From assembly GCF_013761245.1 (NCBI RefSeq), contig NZ_JACDUT010000001.1, forward strand, positions 186,001-250,000: a stretch of DNA of 64,000 nucleotides, read 5' to 3'. Positions 57,241 to 64,000 of the stretch are shown here, in pieces. The translations under genes and the position numbers were made by a program. Within the stretch, counting starts at the first letter, position 1, and each line of letters starts with the position of its first letter. Below the pieces are notes generated by a model. It searched no databases. It was not told the DNA's origin and saw nothing but the letters and a program-made list of their open reading frames with translations. The stretch comes from Thermaerobacillus caldiproteolyticus. Its GTDB lineage: Bacteria; Bacillota; Bacilli; Bacillales; Anoxybacillaceae.

Positions 57241-58365
57241 TTATTCTAAAAAGTCTTTTAATCGCTTGCTGCGGCTTGGATGACGCAATTTCCGAAGCGC
57301 CTTTGCTTCGATTTGGCGAATGCGCTCGCGAGTAACACCAAACACTTTTCCTACTTCCTCAAGTGTACGCGTGCGCCCATCATCTAAGCCAAAACGTAAA
57401 CGAAGCACGTTTTCTTCACGGTCTGTGAGCGTATCTAATACATCTTCCAGCTGTTCTTTTAAGAGTTCATACGCAGCATGTTCAGATGGAGAGGTCGCAT
57501 CTTGGTCTTCAATAAAATCGCCTAAATGCGAATCGTCTTCTTCACCAATCGGCGTTTCGAGCGACACAGGCTCTTGCGCGATCTTTAAAATTTCGCGCAC
57601 TTTTTCCGGTGTTAAATCCATCTCTTCGGCAATTTCTTCTGGAGACGGTTCGCGGCCAAGGTCTTGAAGCAGCTGTCTTTGCACGCGAATGAGTTTGTTG
57701 ATCGTCTCAACCATGTGAACAGGAATGCGAATGGTCCGCGCTTGGTCAGCAATGGCGCGCGTAATCGCTTGACGAATCCACCATGTCGCATACGTACTAA
57801 ATTTATAGCCTTTACGGTAATCAAATTTTTCAACCGCTTTGATTAAGCCCATGTTTCCTTCTTGAATTAAGTCAAGAAACAACATGCCGCGACCAACATA
57901 GCGTTTGGCAATGCTGACAACAAGGCGAAGGTTGGCTTCCGTTAAACGGCGCTTTGCTTCTTCATCGCCTTGTTCAATTCGCTTGGCTAGTTCAATTTCT
58001 TCTTCAGCCGATAGTAACGGAACGCGCCCGATTTCTTTTAAGTACATACGAACCGGATCATTAATTTTGACCCCGGGTGGCACCGTTAAATCGTTTAAAT
58101 CAAATTCTTCTTCTTTTGTTAAATCGTCTATGTCTGGATCGGTGTCCAAGTCAGATTCACTAATGACATCGATACCTTGCTCAGCTAAGTATTCATAATA
58201 TTCATCCATTTGATCAGAATCAAGATCAAATCCAGACAATCGCTCGGCAATTTCTTCGTACGTTAAAATGCCGCGCTTTTTTCCCAGTTCTGTTAATTGT
58301 TCTTTCGCTTGTTCTAGTGTGACATTAGAGTCAACTTGTTTTGAGCGAGCTGATTTTTCAGCCAT
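57241..58365 (-). CDS. sigA: Primary RNA polymerase sigma factor SigA
   Basis: A 374-residue housekeeping sigma factor. The N-terminal acidic region 1.1 is followed by region 1.2-2 ([20 protein letters not shown]; then [20 protein letters not shown] with the -10 recognition segment [20 protein letters not shown]) and region 4 ([20 protein letters not shown]). It directs transcription of most promoters, including the TTGaca-TATaat-like sites listed here. It lies 33 bases after dnaG in the macromolecular synthesis operon. Confidence 0.98.
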   Translation of the reverse strand: MAEKSARSKQVDSNVTLEQAKEQLTELGKKRGILTYEEIAERLSGFDLDSDQMDEYYEYLAEQGIDVISESDLDTDPDIDDLTKEEEFDLNDLTVPPGVKINDPVRMYLKEIGRVPLLSAEEEIELAKRIEQGDEEAKRRLTEANLRLVVSIAKRYVGRGMLFLDLIQEGNMGLIKAVEKFDYRKGYKFSTYATWWIRQAITRAIADQARTIRIPVHMVETINKLIRVQRQLLQDLGREPSPEEIAEEMDLTPEKVREILKIAQEPVSLETPIGEEDDSHLGDFIEDQDATSPSEHAAYELLKEQLEDVLDTLTDREENVLRLRFGLDDGRTRTLEEVGKVFGVTRERIRQIEAKALRKLRHPSRSKRLKDFLE

Positions 58366-58398
58366 TTTGTTACCCCCTTCTAAAGCTTTACAACAACG

Positions 58399-60201
58399 TC
58401 ACGAAATTGATAATTGTTTTTTCATTTCAATTATTTCTTTGGCAATGCGGGCAGCTTTCAAAAAGTCTTTTTTCCGTTCTGCCTCGATTTTTTCCTGTTC
58501 TTTTTCCTTTAGCATTAACCATTTTGGGTAATTCAACACATGTTTGATATAATCGTTTAACTCTTGAGTAGAGATTTCTTCGTTAATAAGAAGCATCGAT
58601 AGCTCTGTTACAAGCGGCTTTAAATGATCAGGCACACGCGCAATCAGCAAGCTAACATCCGGCTCGTTTCCTTCCTCGTAAAACGCATATACATACGCAG
58701 CAATGGCGCGATGTTCTTCAATGTTGAACTCTCCTTGAATCGCTTGCTGAACAGTCAAGGCAACATCTCGGTTCCGAAGCATATGGGCAAGCAATATTCG
58801 TTCAGCGTTTTGAAAAGCAGGAAGAAGTTTTTTAGGCAGCGGTTGTCGCGTTGCTACCCGTTCCCGAGCGTCGGCGTTATGTTTGTCTTTCGTTTTTTTA
58901 TAACGCTCCAATTGCTGCTGCAAAGCAGATAATGAAAGGGAAAATTCGTTTGCTAATTGTCGTAAATAGTAATCTTTTTCAATCGGATTGGTCAATTGGC
59001 TAATTTCTTGTAGCACTTCTTCAATGTAGCGGATTTGGTCACTTTCATTCTGTAAATTTTTCCCTCTGCGCAAATACGCCATTTTAAACGCCATAAAGGA
59101 GTTGCTCGCTTCAATAACGTCACGTTGAAATCGCTCTGAACCGTACTTTCTTATATATTCATCTGGGTCCAGGCCATCAGGAATTGTAGCAATCTTCACA
59201 TGACAACCTGTTCCAGACAGGAGTTCCGCTGCGCGAAACGTTGCTTCAATTCCAGCTGTATCACCGTCATAGCAAATGATGACGGATTCGACATTTCGTC
59301 GAAGAATGCGCGCTTGATCTTCTGTTAAGGCTGTTCCCATCGTCGCAACGGCATACGCCACTCCAGCTTTTATCGCGGAAACAACATCAGCAAATCCCTC
59401 AAATAAAACCGCTTCTTGGCGTTTTCGAATATGTAAGCGCGCTTGGTGAAAGTTATATAAAATTTTTCCTTTATGAAAAATTAACGTTTCGGGACTATTT
59501 AAATATTTTGGCTGTCCTTCTCCTAACATTCTTCCAGAAAAAGCGACCGTTTCTCCATGATGGTTATGAATCGGAAACATAATCCGGTTGCGAAACCGAT
59601 CAAAATAGCCCCCGTTCTCTTTGCGAATAACGAGCCCTGCCTTTTCCATCAGTTCAAGAGAAAAACCGCGTCCCGTTAAAAACTTTACGGCAAAATCCCA
59701 TGAATTCGGCGAATAACCGATTTCGAATTGCTCAATAATTTCACGCGTCCATCCGCGTGCTTGCAAATAGTCAAATGCCGCTTGTCCTTCTTTTGTATTT
59801 AAAAGCAAATGATGATAAAATTTCTTTAGAAGCTCATGAGCTTCTATCATTTTCTTCGCTTCATTCGCGCCCGTATAGCTTTCGCGTTGATCGTCTAACG
59901 CTAAATGAGATAGGTCAATATTTGCTCTTGATGCTAATCGCTTGGCTGCATCAATAAAAGATATTCCTTCTATATCCATGAGAAACGAAAAGACGTTTCC
60001 TCCGGCACCGCAACCAAAACAGTGAAAAATTTGCTTTTCAGGAGAAACGGAAAACGACGGCGTTTTTTCCCCATGGAATGGACACAAACCAAAATAGTTA
60101 CGTCCTTGTTTTTTCAGCTGTACATAGTCACTAATGACATCGACAATATCTACAGAACGACGAATCGCTTCAATCGTTTCTTCGGGAATGCGGTATCCCA
60201 T
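58399..60201 (-). CDS. dnaG: DNA primase
   Basis: A 600-residue primase that makes RNA primers for replication. The N-terminal zinc-binding domain has Cys40, His43, Cys61 and Cys64 ([20 protein letters not shown]). The TOPRIM core follows, with [15 protein letters not shown] and [12 protein letters not shown], and the C-terminal helicase-interaction domain lies at about 450-600. The length is standard. It follows yqxD by 30 bases. Confidence 0.97.
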   Translation of the reverse strand: MGYRIPEETIEAIRRSVDIVDVISDYVQLKKQGRNYFGLCPFHGEKTPSFSVSPEKQIFHCFGCGAGGNVFSFLMDIEGISFIDAAKRLASRANIDLSHLALDDQRESYTGANEAKKMIEAHELLKKFYHHLLLNTKEGQAAFDYLQARGWTREIIEQFEIGYSPNSWDFAVKFLTGRGFSLELMEKAGLVIRKENGGYFDRFRNRIMFPIHNHHGETVAFSGRMLGEGQPKYLNSPETLIFHKGKILYNFHQARLHIRKRQEAVLFEGFADVVSAIKAGVAYAVATMGTALTEDQARILRRNVESVIICYDGDTAGIEATFRAAELLSGTGCHVKIATIPDGLDPDEYIRKYGSERFQRDVIEASNSFMAFKMAYLRRGKNLQNESDQIRYIEEVLQEISQLTNPIEKDYYLRQLANEFSLSLSALQQQLERYKKTKDKHNADARERVATRQPLPKKLLPAFQNAERILLAHMLRNRDVALTVQQAIQGEFNIEEHRAIAAYVYAFYEEGNEPDVSLLIARVPDHLKPLVTELSMLLINEEISTQELNDYIKHVLNYPKWLMLKEKEQEKIEAERKKDFLKAARIAKEIIEMKKQLSIS

Positions 60202-60231
60202 ATCAACAGCTCCATGTTAATTATTCTCGAC

Positions 60232-60687
60232 CTATACGGAATTTCCTGCGAGTTTCGACAAAATTTTTTCGAAACCTTGTAGAAATACACGACGTTCCTC
60301 GTTTGAGAAACGTTTTGCCCCCTTCTGGTATATCCCTTGCCTTCGCTGTTTCGCTTGAAGATAGCGAAGATGAAGAATATTGTCCATTTCCCTTTCTTCA
60401 TACACTTTTCCTCGCGGCGAAATCACATAGATGCCGCGGTTTACCAGCATGCTCGCCAACCCGATATCTTGGGTCACGACAACATCTCCTTTAACAGCGC
60501 GGTTCAAAATATATAAATCGACCGCTTCTTTTTCTGTATCCACGTATACCCATTTCATTTCTTCAGAACGAGAAACATGGTTATACGAAGATACAAACAC
60601 ACTTAGTATATTATATTTACGAGCGAGCCAGAAAATTTCACTTTTTACTGGACAAGCATCTGCATCAACAAAGATTGTTGGTTGCAA
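60232..60687 (-). CDS. yqxD: UPF0178 (DUF188) family protein YqxD
   Basis: A 151-residue protein of the YaiI/YqxD family with a PIN-like nuclease fold: FVDADACPVKSEIFWLARKY at the N-terminus, DIGLASMLVNRG near residue 78 and ISPRGKVYEE. Function not established. The start is TTG at 60687, nine bases after GGAGG. It precedes dnaG-sigA, as in B. subtilis. Confidence 0.9.
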   Translation of the reverse strand: MQPTIFVDADACPVKSEIFWLARKYNILSVFVSSYNHVSRSEEMKWVYVDTEKEAVDLYILNRAVKGDVVVTQDIGLASMLVNRGIYVISPRGKVYEEREMDNILHLRYLQAKQRRQGIYQKGAKRFSNEERRVFLQGFEKILSKLAGNSV

Positions 60688-60907
60688 TCCGTTATGCCTC
60701 CTAATATTCTACATCGTTCACAAAAATCCTGCTTTTCCCTCCTATATAAAAAACGAATTTTGTCGAAAAAGATTTTTTTGTTCCCCTTGACAAGTAGCTA
60801 TAAATAGTTTACTCGCTCTATATGTACTCTAAACCTATTTTGTTCATTTTTATCACAATTTTTTATTATAATACAAATGGTCAGAATATGCTATAGAAAA
60901 GTAAAAA

Positions 60908-60936
60908 AGCACAGTTCACGATATCGTGAATGTGCT
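60908..60936 (-). terminator. Terminator after yqfL
   Basis: AGCACA and TTCACGAT pair with ATCGTGAA and TGTGCT, with one bulged base, followed by TTTTTT on the minus strand; the right arm overlaps the yqfL stop. Confidence 0.82.
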
Positions 60937-61741
60937 ACAATTTTCTTTTTTTCATAATAATGTTAGCAGTCTCTTCTACTGCCTTGTTCGTTACATCAAT
61001 GACATCGCAGCCAATTTTTTTGATGACTTCATCAAAATAATCAAGCTCTTCTTTAATTCGATCCATATTGGCATAAATGGCTTGATCGTTCAATCCAAGC
61101 GATTTGAGTCGCTCACGGCGAATGGAAATCAATTTTTCCGGGCTGATTTTCAAGCCGAAACATTTTTGTGGCGATACTTTAAATAGTTGTTCCGGCGGTT
61201 CTACTTCCGGTACAATCGGAACGTTGGCGACCTTCAATCGCTTATGAGCTAAGTATTGGGAAAGCGGAGTCTTCGATGTGCGTGAGACACCGACTAGCAC
61301 AATATCCGCTCGCAAAATGCCGCGAGGGTCACGTCCGTCGTCATATTTCACAGCAAACTCAATCGCCTCGATTTTTTTGAAGTAGTCTTCATCCAACACA
61401 CGTACTTGTCCCGGCTCATAGCGCGGCGTCATGCCAAACAAATCGCGCATTTTTTCAATAAGCGGTCCGATGATGTCATACGCCTCCACACCTTCACGCG
61501 CAGCTTCTTCAATAAGAAATTGACGCATTTCTGGCACAACAAGCGTAAATGCAATAATCCCTTTATTCATTTTTGCAAGGGCGACAACTTCCGCTAATGT
61601 TGTTTTATCCTCTACATATGGCACTCGCTTTAATTGGATGAGTGAACTATTAAACTGGCTGGCTGCCGCTTTTACCACTAACTCTGCGGTTTCTCCTCCT
61701 GAATCAGAAACGACGTATACGAAACGTTGGCTCATCTCCAT
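60935..61741 (-). CDS. yqfL: Pyruvate, phosphate dikinase regulatory protein YqfL
   Basis: A 268-residue bifunctional kinase/pyrophosphorylase of the DUF299 family that switches pyruvate, phosphate dikinase (or PEP synthase) on and off. Segments are [16 protein letters not shown] at the N-terminus and the P-loop-like [15 protein letters not shown] near residue 155, and [19 protein letters not shown] near 195. It lies 7 bases after ccpN and is co-transcribed. In B. subtilis YqfL affects CcpN-controlled gluconeogenesis. Confidence 0.93.
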   Translation of the reverse strand: MEMSQRFVYVVSDSGGETAELVVKAAASQFNSSLIQLKRVPYVEDKTTLAEVVALAKMNKGIIAFTLVVPEMRQFLIEEAAREGVEAYDIIGPLIEKMRDLFGMTPRYEPGQVRVLDEDYFKKIEAIEFAVKYDDGRDPRGILRADIVLVGVSRTSKTPLSQYLAHKRLKVANVPIVPEVEPPEQLFKVSPQKCFGLKISPEKLISIRRERLKSLGLNDQAIYANMDRIKEELDYFDEVIKKIGCDVIDVTNKAVEETANIIMKKRKL

Positions 61742-61748
61742 CCCCTCT

Positions 61749-62378
61749 CTACAACAAATCGTCTTTCGCTAGAGAAACGAAAGCTTTCGTCATATTTGTT
61801 TTAGTAATTCTCCCAATCACTTCGTAGCCTTTTTCTGTTTTTTTCACGACCGGCATCGCATCAATTTGTTTTTCAATTAGCCTCTCGGCGACATCAATGA
61901 GCAAGTCGTCTTTATAACAAACCGTAATATTTGGCATTCTTGTCATAATAATATTCACAGGAATCGTTGTTAACTCTTGTTTGCCGATACTTGCCCGCAA
62001 CAAATCTTTTCTTGACAGAACGCCAACTAATAGCGACTCGTCATCGACGACAAACAACGTTCCGACATCTTCAAGAAACATTGTCACAATCGCATCATAT
62101 ACGCTGACATTTTCATTGACTACGACCGGAATCGATTGGTAATCGCTGACTTTAATTTTTTTGATCTTGTCAGCAAGAAGTTGAGAACCTGTCTTTCCTG
62201 TATAAAAATAGCCGACTCTCGGCCTTGCCTCCAAATAGCCAGCCATAGTTAAAATTGCCAAATCAGGGCGCAATGTCGCTCTTGTTAAGTTCAATTTTTC
62301 GGCAATACTTTCACCCGTAATGGGACCATGATCTTTAACAATTTGCAAAATTTGCTCTTGGCGTTTATTTAGTTCTAT
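61749..62378 (-). CDS. ccpN: Gluconeogenesis repressor CcpN
   Basis: A repressor with an N-terminal winged helix ([40 protein letters not shown]) and two CBS domains (about residues 80-205). It represses gapB and pckA under glycolytic conditions. The start is uncertain: the conserved [17 protein letters not shown] reading begins at an ATA codon (62378), spaced correctly from a strong AAGGTGG; the first canonical start in frame is a TTG at 62348 that would cut off the first helix. The coordinates given use the ATA. Confidence 0.85.
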   Translation of the reverse strand: MELNKRQEQILQIVKDHGPITGESIAEKLNLTRATLRPDLAILTMAGYLEARPRVGYFYTGKTGSQLLADKIKKIKVSDYQSIPVVVNENVSVYDAIVTMFLEDVGTLFVVDDESLLVGVLSRKDLLRASIGKQELTTIPVNIIMTRMPNITVCYKDDLLIDVAERLIEKQIDAMPVVKKTEKGYEVIGRITKTNMTKAFVSLAKDDLL

Positions 62379-62420
62379 TGTCGCTCACCACCTTACCAAA
62401 TAGGCTATACTCATATGAAA

Positions 62421-62449
62421 ATATTATAACTTAATGAAACGTTTTGCAA
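62421..62449 (-). promoter_or_regulatory. SigA-type promoter of ccpN-yqfL
   Basis: TTGCAA, 17 bases, TAATAT on the minus strand, about 43 bases upstream of the ATA codon of ccpN. Confidence 0.65.
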
Positions 62450-62487
62450 AGGAGAAATCGTGAAAATTCATTTTGTTCAAAAAAATC

Positions 62488-62510
62488 AAGCCTGTTGCAT
62501 AAACAGGCTT
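62488..62510 (-). terminator. Terminator after recO
   Basis: AAGCCTGT / ACAGGCTT with a 7-base loop, followed by TGATTTTTTTG on the minus strand, directly after the recO stop. Confidence 0.8.
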
Positions 62511-62513
62511 TGC

Positions 62514-63272
62514 TCACTGCAAATGATGTTTGAGTTGTTCCATTTGGGTTAAAAAACGCTTCGTTTTTAACATGAGTCCCGAATACTCCTCATAATAGGC
62601 GGAAATGACATGGTGCAGCTCTTTTTTTGTTTCATCTTTGACAGAAATTTTCCCTAATCTCGATAGATCGAGGTAATAAAATAGCCGTAATAGTTTCACC
62701 GCAGCTGGGGAAAGAGGCAAACGGTGTGGATCTTTCTGTTCACAACGATGGCAAAGAAATCCTCCTTCCTTAATGGAAAAAGAAAATTTCCCTTCCGTTC
62801 GCCCGCAAACAGCACATCGATCTAATGTAGGAGGCAATCCCATGACGCTTAACATTTTCATTTCATAAATGTACATTAGAATCTCTAAATCAAGGCCATC
62901 GTTCATATACTTTAGTGTTTGAAGAAGCAACTCAAACAAATAAGGATTTCTTCTCTGCTCTTCGGTCACTTTATCGGTCAACTCAACAATGTAAGAGGCA
63001 TAGGCGGTTGTAAAAATATTTTCGCGAATCGCTCGCATCGTGTCAACCACTTCCCCCTGGTGTAAAACCCCGATTCCACGACTTTTTTGAATTAAATAAT
63101 GGCCGTATGTAAACGGTTGGGTAACAGCAGAAAGGCGGCTGCTTGGCTTTTTCGCCCCGCGTGCCATTGCAGCCACCTTTCCCCATTCTCTTGTAAACAA
63201 CGTGACAATTTTGTTGGTTTCTCCGTAATCAATGGTTCGAAGCACAATGGCTTCACATTTTTCAAACAACAT
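62514..63272 (-). CDS. recO: DNA repair protein RecO
   Basis: A 252-residue RecO. The N-terminal OB fold begins [20 protein letters not shown], and a zinc-type cluster CAVCGRTEG...CHRCE lies near residues 155-185. It loads RecA onto SSB-coated DNA with RecR. I chose the ATG at 63272, which GGTGG precedes by five bases. In B. subtilis glyQ-glyS lie between ccpN and recO; here they are absent. Confidence 0.95.
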   Translation of the reverse strand: MLFEKCEAIVLRTIDYGETNKIVTLFTREWGKVAAMARGAKKPSSRLSAVTQPFTYGHYLIQKSRGIGVLHQGEVVDTMRAIRENIFTTAYASYIVELTDKVTEEQRRNPYLFELLLQTLKYMNDGLDLEILMYIYEMKMLSVMGLPPTLDRCAVCGRTEGKFSFSIKEGGFLCHRCEQKDPHRLPLSPAAVKLLRLFYYLDLSRLGKISVKDETKKELHHVISAYYEEYSGLMLKTKRFLTQMEQLKHHLQ

Positions 63273-63298
63273 TATCACCACCAAGCTGAAAAAGCAGC

Positions 63299-63442
63299 TT
63301 AGAAAATCGGCTGATCCATTTCGCTTACTTCATTTTCTTGTTCATCGCCATTCGGTTGATATTCTCTTTCAAGCTCTTTAAAAAGGAGATATGTGTCGAT
63401 ATTCCCTGTTTGGCTAAACAGCTTCCATGTGAATTCTAGCAT
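63299..63442 (-). CDS. yqzL: YqzL family small protein
   Basis: A 47-residue protein, [20 protein letters not shown] then [20 protein letters not shown], ending SEMDQPIF. It matches the YqzL family, always found between recO and era in Bacilli; function unknown. The ATG at 63442 follows AAGGTG by eight bases. Confidence 0.87.
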   Translation of the reverse strand: MLEFTWKLFSQTGNIDTYLLFKELEREYQPNGDEQENEVSEMDQPIF

Positions 63443-63547
63443 CGAACCACACCTTTCCGCCCTTACAGCATAGCTTGTTATTCAATCTATTTATAGGTTG
63501 GTCTTGCTACGAAACGTTTATGTTACGTAAAATTTGCTAAATTTAAA

Positions 63548-64000
63548 TTAATATTCATCTTCCCTAAATCCGAAATCGCGCAACTGCGACAGCTTATTTC
63601 GCCAATCTTTTTGCACTTTTACCCAAAGTTCTAAAAATACTTTCGAGCCAAGCAACGCTTCAATATCCATACGGGCACGCTGTCCAATTTCCTTTAGCAT
63701 TCGTCCTTGTTTTCCAATAATAATCCCTTTTTGCGAATCGCGTTCAACAATAATCGTTGCGCCGACATACACGGTCTGGCTATCTTCACGCCGTTCGATC
63801 GTATCAACGACAACAGCGATTGAATGCGGAACTTCCTCGCGCGTTAAATGAAGCGCTTTTTCTCGAACCAATTCCGCAATAATAAACCGTTCAGGGTGGT
63901 CGGTCACTTGATCAGGCGGATAATATTGCGGTCCTTCCGGCAAATACTTTTTAATTTGTTCGATCAATGTTTCTACGTTGTTTCCTTGTAGCGCTGAAAT
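63548..64000 (-). CDS. era: GTPase Era, partial (C-terminal part)
   Basis: The last 150 residues of Era; the GTPase domain start is beyond the right edge. The KH domain is visible with [20 protein letters not shown] and [19 protein letters not shown], ending DFGFREDEY. Era binds 16S rRNA and is needed in 30S ribosome maturation. The reading frame is open to the edge of the window. Confidence 0.95.
   Translation of the reverse strand: MSALQGNNVETLIEQIKKYLPEGPQYYPPDQVTDHPERFIIAELVREKALHLTREEVPHSIAVVVDTIERREDSQTVYVGATIIVERDSQKGIIIGKQGRMLKEIGQRARMDIEALLGSKVFLELWVKVQKDWRNKLSQLRDFGFREDEY

Overview
The window reads as the chromosome of a thermophilic Bacillaceae of the Geobacillus / Parageobacillus / Anoxybacillus group. 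Nearly every gene has a clear counterpart, in almost the same order, in the Bacillus subtilis stretch from gcvP through comG, yqg and yqf to sigA-dnaG and era. GC content is moderate, the spacers are AT-rich, and most genes lie on the minus strand. I see no prophage, insertion sequence, CRISPR array or rRNA. One tRNA gene is present. Species cannot be fixed from the sequence alone.

Layout: 0-3.1 kb, glycine cleavage genes gcvT-gcvPA-gcvPB behind a tandem glycine riboswitch. 3.3-5.8 kb, helicase pair yqhH-yqhG. 5.8-10.6 kb, yqzE, a ruined shikimate kinase gene and the seven-gene comG DNA-uptake operon. 10.7-18.7 kb, a Cys-rich HTH regulator, yqgY, a MidA-type methyltransferase, a candidate small RNA, yqgX, yqgW, yqgV, yqgT and the LTA-synthase-like yqgS. 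18.9-27.4 kb, glcK, yqgQ, a SpoVAF/GerA-type spore protein, rhomboid gluP, a HAD phosphatase, a ruined L-lactate dehydrogenase gene, a DUF92 protein, yqgN and rpmG. 27.5-43.8 kb, a nucleotidyltransferase fused to a degenerate phosphomannomutase domain, then a phosphate-uptake system split in two: pstB-phoU at 31-32 kb and pstS-pstC-pstA at 41-44 kb, separated by pbpA, yqgE, sodA, tRNA-Ile2, a chemoreceptor and a DUF1189 gene. 44-56 kb, ispG, yqfW, the Zur-controlled znuC-znuB-zur operon, a ruined yqfU, nfo, cshB, yqfQ, ispH, yqfO-trmK and cccA. 57-64 kb, sigA, dnaG, yqxD, yqfL, ccpN, recO, yqzL and the 3' part of era.

Functional themes: glycine catabolism under riboswitch control; natural competence; phosphate acquisition under PhoP control, with an 11-bp-period Pho box in front of both halves of the split operon; zinc homeostasis with an autoregulated Zur operon; the last two steps of the MEP isoprenoid pathway (ispG, ispH); and the macromolecular synthesis genes dnaG-sigA.

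The most noteworthy points are three decaying genes still in place (aroK, ldh, yqfU), the split pst operon with two Pho promoters, a promoter-terminator unit with no reading frame that could be a C-rich small RNA, a fusion protein whose phosphomannomutase half has lost its catalytic loops, and ccpN, whose ribosome binding site faces an ATA codon. I found no convincing new multi-gene system; the region is mostly conserved core genome.
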